From: Diphasiastrum complanatum
Taxonomy: Eukaryota; Streptophyta; Lycopodiopsida; Lycopodiales; Lycopodiaceae
Assembly: GCA_029204225.1 (NCBI GenBank)
Contig: CM055098.1
Span: 22,013,367 to 22,077,366, forward strand
Length of the DNA stretch: 64,000 nucleotides
Direction of reading: 5' to 3'
The notes beneath the pieces were generated by a model. It had not been told where the DNA came from. It ran no database searches and saw nothing but the letters and a program-made list of their open reading frames with translations. Of the stretch, positions 1 to 11,406 are shown one piece after another (position 1 is the first letter of the stretch; each line of letters begins with the position of its first letter). The position numbers were made by a program, and so were the translations under genes.

Positions 1-508
1 GAGATCTTGTTTCGTAAGTGCAAAGTATGTGTACCAGAGAATGACATAGTTAGGGCCCAAATCTTGTATGAGTGTCATGATAGTCCATGTGCAGGACAAC
101 CGGGTATACAAAGAACACTTGACTTAGTTAGGCGGCACTTTTGGTGGCCTAAGATGAAAATTCAAGTAGAGGTACTAAGTGTCATTCAAATAAAGCTGAA
201 AGGCTAAAAGCTAGTGGCCTATTGCATCCATTGGATATTCGTACTGGAAAGTGGAAAAATATATTTATGGATTTTGTGGTCGGGCTTCCACGTGCAGGGA
301 AGGGCCATGATTCTATTTGAGTCATTGTTGATAGACTTACGAAGTTTGTTCAATTTATCCCCACTAAAACTGTGGTTAAAGCTTCAGAACTAGCTCATCT
401 TTTTGTTGAGAAGCTTTTTCGTCTATACGAGCTGCCTTGCGATATTGTCAGTGATCGTGACCCAAAATTCACTGGGAATTTTTAGCAAGAAGTGTTTGAA
501 AAGTTTCT
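1..508 (+). mobile_element. Ty3/gypsy integrase fragment, decayed
   Basis: The first 170 bases encode an integrase HHCC zinc-binding segment (ECHDSPCAGQPG, then RRHFWWPK). After a frameshift near 175 the catalytic core begins in another frame: MDFVVGLPRAGKGHDS, VDRLTKFVQFIP and the second-Asp motif IVSDRDPKF are readable. Two in-frame stops (TGA near 318, TAG at 483-485) sit where gypsy integrases usually have Trp. Homology ends near 508, before the catalytic Glu. The left end is cut by the window. It cannot be functional. Confidence 0.9.
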
Positions 509-654
509 CACACTCCTCCTTAATGAGAATTTTGTAACTTAAGCAACTTTTGACATCTATCATGAATTTTTAAATTTTGTTGAAAATTTGCAACCATGAA
601 TTGTGTTTCTAAAGATTGGTGGGTCTCCCTATGAAAATGAATGATGGAGCTACA

Positions 655-854
655 ATGAATGCTACTTTTCAATACATAAGTCTATAGTATCATTGCATGA
701 AAGAACTAGTATAGGATGGTAGTTTAAAATGGTATTTTTGTTCAACATACAACATGATTGCAAACATTCTAACCAAAGGCGAGAAATAGTTTGAACTTCC
801 TAGAAGTCAGTTGTCTCTATTACTTGAAAATGACTTTTGATTTGAGAAAAAGGT
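655..854 (+). mobile_element. Ty1/copia RNase H tail and polypurine tract
   Basis: The reading YHCMKELV...DGSLKW, then YNMIANILTKGEK and FELPRSQLSL, matches the end of copia RNase H (usual pattern: ...YHF(V/M)RELV..G..., ADILTK, KFE..R..L). Stops and frame changes show decay. A purine tract at 844-853 is followed directly by an LTR-like TGTTAG start, the usual order PPT then 3' LTR. The sequence between 508 and 655 links two unrelated element types, so a breakpoint lies there. Confidence 0.75.
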
Positions 855-1083
855 TGTTAGAATTCACAATTCAAAAGTTAGCTAATTGCTTTTTTCGATC
901 AATTGCAAAGTAGTCAGTTATGTAGATATGATATAAGGTAGTGACTTAATGAAAGGATCTCGTCCAATAAATAATTATTTAAGATGAGGTGGACCCTAAG
1001 GGCAAAGTGATATTTTCAAAACCTATGGAGTTTTTTGTAAGGATTTGATTCACAAGATCACAATACGTTTTTGTATTAATGAA
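855..1083 (+). mobile_element. Start of a copia 3' LTR
   Basis: TGTTAGAATTCAC starts immediately after the purine tract of the preceding RNase H tail. The right end was not found: no matching TTCTAACA terminus was seen, so only the part left of the TG microsatellite is claimed. Confidence 0.55.
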
Positions 1084-1092
1084 TGTGTGTGT

Positions 1093-1123
<31 letters not shown>

Positions 1124-1125
1124 GG
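1084..1125. repeat. (TG)n followed by a 19-base G run
   Basis: About 11 TG units run straight into an uninterrupted run of 19 G. The short ORFs that cross it are artefacts. A G run this long could form a quadruplex, or its length may be uncertain from sequencing. Confidence 0.95.
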
Positions 1126-4100
1126 TTCATGAGCGACCTTTATAAGCCATTCAATGCCTATGCAAATTTTTTAGTGAATGTGCTGTTGAGTGATTGGATC
1201 ATTGGTACATTGAGCCTAATTCGTAATACTGGTGCTTTCTGAATGTGCCATTGTGCCATTGAAATTTGAATGTTAAGCAAATTGTGCTCAAACTAGTGTT
1301 GCTTCTTCATAACCCAATACTCACAATAAATGTTTTGAATTGATAACGATGGCAATAAACGAGTTCGAAGTGCAATGACTACATGCTGATGACGGATCCA
1401 AAAAAATGTCGGTAGGAAGAAAGCGACGAGATCGGACAACAACAAATAAAATCCACCGCCTTGATACGTCCCACGGGCCTCGTCTTTGCATGTGAAAGCC
1501 ATGTTGTGTGAATTTAAGTAATTTTTCTCCACGCATATAGCCCAGAATTTCTTTACTGGCCGGAGCACTTGTTCCAAGATATCTTCTTAGCTTGACAAGT
1601 TCATCGGCTGCAGTTTGATCGATACTTTGGATCAGCTAGCCGATCCCTCAGATCAGACATTCTAGTGATAGTTACCAAGGAATTGTATAGATACTTGCTA
1701 GCTGGAAGAGGTTTTATTATCAAGACAAGCAAAGAGTGGGCCATAGATAGCTTTCTTGAACCTGCTAGCAAGAGTTTTTCAAAAGCAAGCAGAAGAGTGA
1801 TGGCTCCATGGAGTCTGGACCACGATGCTAGTTGTGTGGCTGCCAGCTAAAGGTGGATGGCTGCAGCTTCCGAATTTCCAACTGCTATTGACTTTCTTTC
1901 CTAAGAGTCTGTTTTAGGCGGATCTTCGGCCTACTTTGGCGAAGTTTCACATTCCATCAAATCATTGTAGCGGAGCCCCACAAACTACTCTTTCTTTCGT
2001 CCTAGCTTCCCTCAGCATCACGAGTCTCCATCTCTCTCTCTCTCTCTCTCTCTTTGCTTCTTCTTTTCATGTTGGTCTTTTTCGTCACTCGGCTAATGCT
2101 TATCCTTTCTTGCGTCAAATCGGCCATATCGATCGTCATTTATTTGTGTTTATAAGACGATGAGCTCATGCAACTTTTCTTTGAATATGGCAGAAAGACA
2201 ACAAACGAAACGGCTCCCATGCATGGGTAGATTCTTCATGCAATGGAATAATAATAATAAACTATATCCGTGATTGAAACTGGTGGATCTATGATATCCT
2301 ATAATCAGAATCCCAACAACAAACAGAATCAAACAATACACATCATGGATTCATTGTTAATAAATTAGAGACATGAATGAGCAACGAAAATATTAAAATA
2401 ACGAGATACATACATGTCACAAGGAAGGATCACATAATAGCTCACTGCAACAATTGGGCAAGTTAAAAAGTTTTGCTCATGTGGAGGTACGCGATTGGAG
2501 AAGAGGAAGGTACTTCTACCTCCCTCACCACTCTTGTGGCTTGGGAGCTCTAATGGTATCCCTCCCATAGAGGGGCTAAGGTGACACATGATCATTAGAG
2601 AATTTTTAAAGAATACAATCAAGCTTCAATCACTATCAAGTATCAGTCACAATATCATGCCTTAAAATACTACTCCAAAGTCATTGGTGTAGAACTATCC
2701 TATCATGCAACGATCAAAAAGTGCAATTTACCTTCAATCATTACATGCAAACCATTAACAAGTGGAATTCTAAGATTTGAAAGTGTGAGTAAAATGTAGT
2801 GAATCTCATATGATATTGCCAAACTCAATGTTTAGGATGATGCTAAAAAACAATAAGAACACCATAATTTTGACTTAGAAATGTCTCACCTTTTTTGCAC
2901 TACATAATTTCACTCAATCAATTTCACTCAAAATTCTCTTTAAAAGCAAAAGACTAGTATTGTTCCCAAAAAGCATGCTAAATTTAGTGTTTCAAAACTT
3001 TATTGTCTCCCACTATAGCTGAGTTGGACAACAATGTTCTGTGTGGCATTACTAGCCAGGGTCCCTATTTTGGTTTTAATGGAGTAGAGGCTCATCATGA
3101 GCTTTGCTCTAGATTAGCTAGGCCACCTTGTCAATGTTGCACATCGCAACAAACCAATTGATATCTCTTCCCAAAGCAAAACAAAAGGCGATTTATTCCC
3201 CTCAACAAGAACATTGTATCTTTTTATTTGCAAAATCAAGTCATTTCTACAACCATTATTTGTACACAAATTTGAAGGCATTTGTCTCAAACGACCATTA
3301 AATTATGTTGTATTGTTAATGAGTTTTTTTCAATATACTTCGATGATAATGCTTGGCTAGCTTATAAGGCAATCCATTTGTTTATACTCTTTTAGTTGAG
3401 AATTGTTGAGACCATGAAGAATGATGTTACTTGTTGATATTCAAGAGAGTCATAAGACATTTGGCAAATCTATTATTTGGTACACGAGCTAAGTGCATTA
3501 CCAACATACAACGTGCTAAACATACATTTTGCTAGCAACCTACACTTCTCTAACAATGTCTATGATTATTTTTATCTTGTATGCTGTCATTAGTGTGACA
3601 GATTGGAGTCGACCCCTTAACCTCATAAAGAGGAAAGGAAGTATTAACCAATTTAGTATTAATGGAGGGACACGATGTTCTGCATGCACTTTAATAGCAA
3701 AGTTTATGCTGGGTATAAATATCAAAGACTTCCCTAACAATGACTATGATGTGCATGGACTTCACTAGCACTATCTACTTGTGGGTGCGATTTTTTAGCG
3801 AGCTTTTATGGCAATTTTGATGGGCATAAACCTACGCACACGTGTTGGGCCAAAAAAAAAACCATACCACAATGAAAAAAGAACATACTAAAATAAAAAA
3901 AGACCATAGTACAATAAGACAAGACCAACAGAGTTTGATTTTTACCAGCTCATAAGTGCCATAATTTGCCATGTAGCCCACTTGAGTAAGGATCATCCAG
4001 ATCGTCATGAGCTTGAAACCATAGGATGAAGCTGTGGCTTGCAAATCAAAAGCCTACTCTGGAGTGCATAGGCACACCAAGCATCCACACGAGGACAGAT

Positions 4101-4544
4101 GCCTCTTTGCCAAAGAGAATGCCGCTGCACGGTGCTCACTGACATGAAGATTCCACTAGGGAACTATAGTGTCGTCTTTAATCCCCTGCACCAAGCATGA
4201 ATTCGAAAAAGTTGCCCAGAAAAGAGAAACATGCTCACACGAGCCGCAAAAGATGTTCAAGGAGCATGTAGAGGTAGATTTCTTCCTCCTAGAGATCTTG
4301 ACAGTATCATCTTGAATACAACAAATACTGATAGTGTATTCTCCCGTTGTTCCTAAATAGACAACATAGTAATAAAAAAACCAAAAAAACCAGAACTGAA
4401 AATTGAAATCATAATTTCAATATGTTTGCAAAACAATGAATATATAATTTTAATATGTCGAATTACGTATGGACAAAAAACATTGGAATGTGTAAACTTG
4501 CCCTCGACTAGGGGTACTGCTATGTCAACATCTGCACATAATGG
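1126..4544. other. Non-genic stretch, no gene recognised
   Basis: I find no coding homology here. A (TC)n tract lies at 2031-2053. The ORF at 1293-1577 (minus, 94 codons) has no family resemblance I can name. Base composition is AT-rich and unremarkable; old transposon sequence is likely but not demonstrable by eye. Confidence 0.5.
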
Positions 4545-7112
4545 CCCATCATAGTCCTCAAGAGCAACAATGGCCCCACAAACACATCGCGTGCAGAAGT
4601 CTGAGCTTCGGCCCCTTCTCCAAACAATTCATCCAGCCTTTTCTTGGAGCGTCTCTCTCTAATTGGTTCTCCCTCCATGCAACGCTTTTTTGAGGTAGAT
4701 CATTTTTCTGGCTATACAGTGCTATGCTCACCTCCTCTGCATGCCCTCTTTGCTTTCCGTAGTTGTTCTTTCTCGTACAATTGTTTCTCAGAGGGTGGAT
4801 ATGTACCTACTGGGTACTATAGATACCATGGCAGACGTCTCTTTTCCCAATCAGATAGACCAATGTCAATCCACCTGTCAGGAAACATGCAATCCACTCT
4901 GTCTGGATTGAGCCAACCTGTGCACTGAGTGGCGATGCTAGATATATGTCCAGCTTTTTGCATTGACAATAACCACCTGAAACAAACAAAAAATAGAAAC
5001 CATAAATCAATTATTGATAACAACGGAAAATTACTACAAGCATAATCATGACGAGAACTGTTATCTGTACAACACTCTTCTAGAAGACATGCCAATTTCT
5101 TCTTGGTCCTCCTATGTTCCGGCATTATTCATCTTCTTTTGAAGCTCCACAAAACCATGCACAAAGTGGCATGCACGAGCATCTGAAAAAAAATGATGAA
5201 AAAGTATCTGGTAGACCCTCGTCCATGGAAGAACTCATAAAGGCAATCATTCTTTTTCCTTCATCGAACATGTGGTACCAGTACGTTTCTTTAGCCATGA
5301 AACGTCTAAAGCCCTGGTTGTCATTTGGAATGGCATACAGTTCCCTCTCTTTCGGTGTGGATGCAAAAATGCGTAAGATTTTACCTTTCCTAAAACCCAT
5401 AGAATTACATTCACGATTATGACCTGCCAATGAAGGTGCTGGACTTGCGAATGTATTGAAAGCAACATAAAAAAGAAGTCTATATACCTCATGGCATCCA
5501 TAGCAGATGCTGCTATCATCTGCAACTTATCCACCGTTATGACATTCCCCTTTGCCTTCCAGTCGATATTGTATATAATACTAAAAAAGGATTTTTTGTT
5601 GGCTAGGTTTGCAATAGAGGCTAATCTATAGCCCTTATTGAGTAAAGTCACCTCAATGTCCTATATAAAAAAATGAAATAATAAGGTTTCTTGACATGCA
5701 CTACACAGGCAAGATGAAAATAGAACAAAATCAGGTTACAAAAACTTTATGGCTTGATCTTCTGCAACTGCAAATTCTGCTAGACTAAGTTTGTCTCTGT
5801 CAATTCTAGATTTTCTTTCTTCTATTGTTTTCTGGAACTCATCTTGTGATTTCAAACAAGTAACAATTCACATACACCTGAAGCAATATTGCACGATTTC
5901 ACATTCAAGTATGAGTAATGTCAAAATCATCAATCTTACCATCCAAACAAGTTGCGAAAAGACCGTCATGGGCACATTGTACCATGTGTCAGCTTTTCCT
6001 CCTCAGTCTTGTCTCATCTCAGTCTCTACCCATGACCAAATCTCCTGAGAGACACTTCTCAATAGTGTCTTTTTGTCGGCAAGCCCAAAATTTTGGAGCA
6101 TGAATATATCGTGTGAAACGGTATGTGGCACGTGGGTACGAGTCAACCTACAAAACAGTTCTTCAGAATATGGAGACAGAGACACCGCATAGTGCACTAC
6201 ATGCAAAGAGTTCAGGGATGCCATAGCAAATACAAAACAAATACCTATTGATGTTGTGCAATGCAAAAAGTACTTCCCCTTTGTATTGTGGATACATATC
6301 AATGAATGTGCACGCAACTTGGATATGTCTGTCCCTTTCGTTTCGAAATTCTGCAACTGATACGCTATAGTCAATAAGTGCACAAAACAGTTACTATTTA
6401 GTAAAACTAGGGTGTCCGAAACTATAAAATTTCATACATACCTAGTTCCTTTATGACCTTCATCCAAGCGCAAACGCGATGGTTTCCATCCCATATGACA
6501 TATTTCTTCTTTGACAAAAACTTCCACTCGGGCAAGTCTTCTAGCTCTCTCTCGAATTCTACATCCACATCACACCAAATGGGCCCCCACTCTTGGAGGT
6601 CCATATCAGACACTTGCATCTCCGAACTATCAAATTTTTTGCAGGGGAATCAACAGTGGCTGCGTATGTCTATTCATAGTTATCAATCACTCTTTTGAGG
6701 ATCTTCGTCTCCACCACTGAACCCAAGAGTGTTTCCTTCTCTTTTCTTTTAACTTTTGAATCACTCTTCTTTGCTATTGTGGCTAACTAGACATTAATGG
6801 TTGGCTTGGTTGCGGTGTTTGTTGTGTCTTCCTCTATATTTTGGGGTGCAAGAACAAATGCCAGCCTTGAAGCAAATTCTGCTCTTCCCTCTGTTAGGTT
6901 CTTGGTAAATGCTGCTGGTTCCTGAAAAATAGCACCAAAAAAAGTGTGTACGGTAAGCAATTTGATTGAAAATGCCTAAACACTTACTTGGTGATGAGAA
7001 GTATTAACTAGGTACATGCATTGAGTAGTCGTGCTACCTGAACGTCAACATCACTCTCGGGCTATGTTTCTGGATGTTCCAAGCCAGGTGCACTTTCTAC
7101 CTCCTTTTCCAT
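4545..7112 (-). pseudogene. Multi-exon host-like gene with ParB/sulfiredoxin-like DGNHR motif, broken
   Basis: Protein-like segments are joined by plausible GT-AG introns on the minus strand. Proposed exons: 7112-7038 (starts MEKEVESAPG), 6921-6442 (ends LPEWKFLSKKKYVIWDGNHR...VIKEL), 6350-6245 (VACTFIDMYPQYKGEVLFAL), 6147-5940, 5660-5488 (LLNKGYRLASIANL), 5443 to about 5040 (LRIFASTPKERELYAIP, then DARACHFVHGFVELQKKM), and tails near 4970-4550 (DCMFPDRWIDIGLSDWEKRR, KKRLDELFGEGAEAQ). The DGNHR..AW motif resembles the DG-H-R motif of the ParB/sulfiredoxin fold; this is inference from one motif. Damage: in-frame TAG at 7062-7064, two TAGs in exon 2, a frame change at an A run before MQVSDMDL, TGA at 6003-6005, a frame change at a T run in exon 6. 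Homopolymer indels could be sequencing errors, but the stops point to a pseudogene. Function unknown. Confidence 0.6.
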
Positions 7113-7254
7113 TTGTCGTGAGTTCACTGCAGCTGAACTGTCGAGAGACGATGCGCTAGGGTTTTGACAATTTGACCTCAACGGATATCTCAAACTGCCT
7201 ATCTAATATAAAGGCCAAATTAAAAAAATTAGATTCAATATGTTTGGTGTACAA

Positions 7255-7302
7255 ATGTGTGTGTGTGAGAGTGTATGTGTGTGTGTGTGTATATATATAT
7301 TT
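7255..7302. repeat. Compound TG/TA microsatellite
   Basis: TG-rich tract interrupted by GAGAGTGTA, ending in a short TA tract. The overlapping ORF is an artefact. Confidence 0.9.
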
Positions 7303-7371
7303 ATTAAAGTGCATGTATAGAAATGTGTTTGTCAGGGCATATGAATGTCAAAAATCACACCTACTAATGGT

Positions 7372-7497
7372 TACTGGTTAGTTAGGGTTAATATCTACTT
7401 GGTGGTAGTAAGGAGTTACTAGTTATCAGTTAGTTAGGGTGATGAGTTAGGGTGTAGTCAGTTAGGAGCTATACAATAGCTAGTTAGGAGTTTTAGA
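7372..7497 (+). repeat. Degenerate GTTAGG-rich stretch, LTR-like
   Basis: Five or more copies of AGTTAGG(GT/AG) spaced irregularly over about 125 bases, followed by a TATAAATA box near 7594. The arrangement resembles U3 of a copia-type LTR. The spacing is too irregular for a telomere repeat. No LTR ends or flanking internal region were identified. Confidence 0.4.
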
Positions 7498-7752
7498 TGT
7501 TCATTCACCTGGTTGGATTCACTTTCAAATGATGCTTATGTTTAAGGACATATATTCTACCTTTGTGTTGAGGCCACTCCACAGCCCAAAAGCCACTATA
7601 AATATGGAAGGATTATGCTTTGATTGCAAAGCCTAAATCAGCAATATACAGGACAGGGATAGCCTTTCATTGGCATTGTAGTGAACGTTATCCATCTACA
7701 AAGGACTGGTGACAGAAGGCATTGTGTGCTATTGACATAAAATTGGACAACC

Positions 7753-8049
7753 ATGAATGCCATGTCATTCTCGAAAGCTACATTGTTGACATTGTTGGTA
7801 ATATTATCAAAAGCTATTCTCAACGAAGCTATCTACAAAAAGGGGCCAGCTGATAGGGACCTGCGTGCTGACTTTTCACATCAAAGATGGACCACGTCTA
7901 AGCTCTTTGAACAATTCAAGACAACACAATGTGTACTTGGAACAAGTGGGCCAACTAGCTCTTATGCGCTTACATCTTCTATTGGAACTGCTCAGGCAAT
8001 GTTGGGAGCTAAAAATCAACTTCTTTTAAATCGTGAAGCTGAAGGGTAG
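7753..8049 (+). other. Uncharacterised 98-codon ORF
   Basis: Open frame starting MNAMSFSKATLLTLLVILS with a hydrophobic N-terminal stretch, then a polar Ser/Thr/Gln-rich part. I recognise no family. It sits downstream of LTR-like sequence and may be chance. Low confidence that it is expressed. Confidence 0.2.
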
Positions 8050-8240
8050 CCTTCCTCTTAAAGGGCAAAGAATGAGCCTACAGCTATGGCTCAATATACA
8101 CAAGTTACTCAAGCTTGTCACAACTACCAAAGCACAAACGTTTATTCAAACAGTAACTCTGAACGCTTTTCTACAAGTAATCAATTGTCTTTCTGTTGTT
8201 TCTAAATCATATTTGCAAGGCACGGTGGAGAAAGAAGAGG

Positions 8241-8752
8241 GTCAGCGCTGGCACTGATGGTCTGGTGCTACCATTTTTTCTTGTTTTTTTTGAGACTTTA
8301 TTAAACCATGAAACAAAAAATGGTAGCTCTCGACCATTAACGCAAGCGCTAATGGTTTGGAGCTGCCAATGTTTTTTCATTTTCTTACACTAAATCCTAA
8401 ACAAGCAAAGAAATGTAAACACAGTTGACAATGAAAAAAAATTGGCAGCTTCGGACCATCAGCGCCAACACTAATGGTCCAGAGCTACCATTTTTCCTTT
8501 AATTGTCAACTATTGTGTCGTGATGAAACCGTTGAAAGTGTTTTGCTTAACATGATTTGTTTGCTACCAGAAAATTTGGTACATTAGTAGATCCATCATC
8601 TGCTTAGAAGGTCTGCCGTGACCGCTTCCACAAAGCATGCTTACACGACTTTCACTGCAGAATGACTGATTGACATGAAAAACATAATGAAAAATGGCAG
8701 CTCTGGACCATCAGCGCTAGCGTTGATGGTCCCGAAATGCCATTTTGTTTTC
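8241..8752. repeat. Cluster of four related foldback palindromes
   Basis: Copies at 8241-8275 (half only), 8309-8380, 8424-8510 and 8688-8752. The full ones have arms of the form TGGCAGCTC.GGACCAT.AGCGC facing their inverse (GCG.TGATGGTCC.GAGCTGCCA) with 0-6 bases between. In the third copy the inverted pairing extends outward to GTTGACAAT and ATTGTCAAC, giving an 87-base foldback. The arms of different copies are more alike than the sequence between copies. They may be tiny foldback elements or a repeated stem-loop. Confidence 0.75.
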
Positions 8753-9529
8753 AGATTTCATTAGTGCTTGTACAAGCTTACCCACACTGTGCCGGTCCTT
8801 GGCTACTCGCTGGTCAATCCTTGGCTGCTCGCTAGTCGCTCTCTCTTCCTACTTGAACGAAATCGCTGCTCTCCTTGGCTCCTCGCTCCTTAACTCCTCT
8901 TCACTCTTCTGCTCTCCTCTTGGCTCCTCTTCTTCGCTCTTTCGGTATACAAAGTTAGGGTTTAGGATTTGAGTTTGGGTTTAGGTGATGAAGTAGCACT
9001 CGCCTAGCCCGAAGACAACCATGTACATTGGATTTCAGTCATTGCATACTTCGAGTTAACCCTAGTGGAAGGACGTCTCCTTCAACAAACACATGTAACT
9101 ATTGTAATGGAGACATGCCAAGTCTCTTTTAGGGCAATAAATGATCTTAACGACTCCATCACTTATCTCTTTCTAGGTGTTCTATAGATACAAACAATAA
9201 ATAGCTATTCTATTTTACAGTGCCCCTAAACAAATTTAAAGGAAAAGTAAAAGCAATTCTTTTTTTCTTTTGCGAATGAGCCTCCCAGAAAGGACTCAAG
9301 CATGCAAACCAACTAAATGTGGATCTCCTACAAATTGATGGTCATATATTAGTTTGAAGGCCTTTAGTGAATCCTTCTAGGAACTTGATGACATATTAGG
9401 ACTAAAATCTCAGATAGAGTCAAATGTCACACGTAACAATCTAGACTCTTTCACCTTGCCTCAAGCATCAGAAGGTATTCTTCTTCCTAAGTCATCCACT
9501 TTAGATCTTTCCTTGCTGAAAATAATGGC

Positions 9530-9870
9530 CCTAGTTTTTGCCAAGGCTCGACTCATAACTCAAACTTGTAGGACGAGTAGTAAACTTAAATCGAGTTATA
9601 TAAAACGAGTTCTATAATTTTAAATAACTAATTCAATAACAACTCATAATATGTTTTAACTCGAGTTTTTAACTCATGTTTTAATGGCTTTCATAGTTTA
9701 AAATAACCAACATAATAGTAACAAAGAGCATAACTAACTAATATAATATAACTATTGTAGCTAATATAACTCAGTTAGCTTATATAACTCATAATATACA
9801 GTTCAGAATATAACTTTTTATATATCTCATATAACTTATAATAAGCTCACATATACTTCGAAGTTGTCTG
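9530..9870. repeat. AT-rich array of TAACTCA/TATAACT motifs
   Basis: Degenerate copies of TAACTCA, ATATAACT and ACTCGAGTT recur many times over about 340 bases with no fixed period. Looks like a decayed minisatellite or simple sequence. No coding content. Confidence 0.6.
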
Positions 9871-9883
9871 ATATATTTATGCT

Positions 9884-10035
9884 AGGAGCAAGCATATTGA
9901 GGTGGCATATCACTTTGTGAGAGAGCAAGTCATGACAAAGGAGGTGGAGTTTCAACATATTTCTTCAAAGGAATGTGTAGTTGATATCTTCACCAAAGCA
10001 TTGGGAAAGACTTGTAAAATTAGTTGAAGAGGGAG
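9884..10035 (+). mobile_element. Ty1/copia RNase H C-terminal tail and PPT
   Basis: Reads ARSKHIEVAYHFVREQV, EVEFQHISSKECVVDIFTKAL, then a stop: the conserved end of copia RNase H. A GAAGAGGGAG purine tract precedes the LTR start at 10036. The rest of the polyprotein is missing to the left, so this is a 5'-truncated copy. Confidence 0.9.
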
Positions 10036-10338
10036 TGTGAAAGATTTCAACTAGTTTAGTCAAGTTTGGTCATATTTATTTATTTGGCAATTTAGGCCAA
10101 TTTTCATATTAAACTTAGAGATTGTCATTTCAAAGTCATTTTAGTTCAAATGTATTTAAATTACCACTTTCAGAAAGTGAGAGAAATAGTAGAAGGTCGA
10201 GTTTAGTAGATTCAAATTTAAATGTTGGAGACATTGAATCTAGTCCACATTATTGGTAGGGTTTTTGATATGGAGAGAAACCAAGATCATTAATGAGACA
10301 TGGATCTGCTATATATGGTTGTACACACGTGGGAAGAG

Positions 10339-10399
<61 letters not shown>

Positions 10400-10520
10400 A
10401 TTTTATACATAAGTTTTCTTGGGTTCATATATCCATTGGTGCACTATATTGGTGATATCTTGCAATCTTGTGTGTAGAATCCTCATTTTATGTTATATTC
10501 GGATCCATACGTGTTCACAG
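10036..10520 (+). mobile_element. Copia 3' LTR, same family as the LTR at 50660-51287
   Basis: Starts TGTGAAAGATTTCAACTAG right after the PPT. It can be followed alongside the LTR at 51287-50660 (opposite strand) through blocks such as AACTAGTTT, AGATTCAAATTT, ACATTGAATCTAG, TCTTGGGTTC and CCATTGGTGCAC. A CT microsatellite at 10342-10395 replaces a short CT-rich block of the other copy. The 3' end is lost near 10500 where a minus-strand copia fragment begins. Confidence 0.8.
10342..10395. repeat. (CT)n microsatellite inside an LTR
   Basis: About 27 CT units within the copia LTR. The related LTR at 50.7-51.3 kb has only a short CT-rich stretch at the matching place, so the tract expanded after the copies separated or is hypervariable. 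Confidence 0.95.
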
Positions 10521-10599
10521 TTCTCCACTATTGTCAACTCCTCCTTTGCCATCATCACACTCACATTCGAAACATTTGCATCAAGCCTAAACAAAATCC

Positions 10600-10920
10600 T
10601 TGCTTAAAGCCACTTGTGATGCACTTATCATTCTCAAGAATAGAACAAACATCATTCTTTATGTGAACATCAAATCATTTTCCAACAATTCGCCAACGCC
10701 CAAAACATTCTTTGTGATACAAGGTACAATAAACACATTGTCTAGATTTCACTTCCTTTGCGATCCTAGACAGAATGGAATGGTACCAACACCTTCAATA
10801 CTAGATTCTTGATTACTTCATGTAAAAATTGACTTATTAACACCACAATAAGAGAGTAGAGTTGAGAAATATTCTCATTGGAATGCCATGTGGGAAGATA
10901 CCCCATTGCCTATCCACCAA
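10600..10920 (-). mobile_element. Decayed copia protease to pre-integrase fragment
   Basis: The minus strand reads LDNVFIVPCITKNVLGVGEL, the conserved stretch between copia protease and integrase (LDNVL.VP.I.KNL.SV..L), followed by LENDLMFT. Surrounding frames carry several stops. It abuts the plus-strand LTR on its left and may reach about 11040, where homology becomes unreadable. Confidence 0.6.
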
Positions 10921-11096
10921 ATGTGTCTATAGGTGCCTTTGCTTGTTGATGATGTGGTTGATGCCATAGAAAATTATTGAAAACTTTCCTACTCCTCATT
11001 TGTAAGATTACCTTGTTTGCGCTCCTCTTTTCTCTTGAAGCATAATGTTCTTTCTTACCACAAGAAAAATTCTCTGGATTTGCCCTTCTTACCCTT

Positions 11097-11102
11097 TTTA
11101 TT
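11097..11102 (-). promoter_or_regulatory. Candidate poly(A) signal of the sucrose transporter gene
   Basis: AATAAA on the minus strand about 305 bases after the stop codon at 11407-11409. It is the first canonical hexamer I noticed; plant poly(A) signals are loose, so usage is inferred. Confidence 0.35.
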
Positions 11103-11406
11103 CACTCCCAATGATCTTTAAAGAGATACTCATCACCCTGAAGGTTAATTTTGTACAAAGGAGTATCATTCCGCAGAGAGGGATACCCTTTCCTCAAGAA
11201 CATAATAGACCTTCTGAATATGCAAGTCCTAGCCAAGGCTCATAGCATGAATCCCAAAGATCTAGCACATGGAAGTATTGAAGGCCCCTCACTATCCAGA
11301 TATGTATAGGATCTTTGACAAATTTCAAGGTGATGAACTGACGTGTGATAAACGAAGCTCCTCCATACTTATCCTCATGTATCTTTTAGCCTCCTGAGCA
11401 GAACTT

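Noticed and set aside
7372-7497. Interstitial telomere repeat (TTTAGGG-like)
   Set aside because: The GTTAGGG words are irregularly spaced and never tandem; an LTR promoter region fits better.
8241-8752. CRISPR array
   Set aside because: Repeats are imperfect palindromes with unequal spacing in plant nuclear DNA, with no cas genes.
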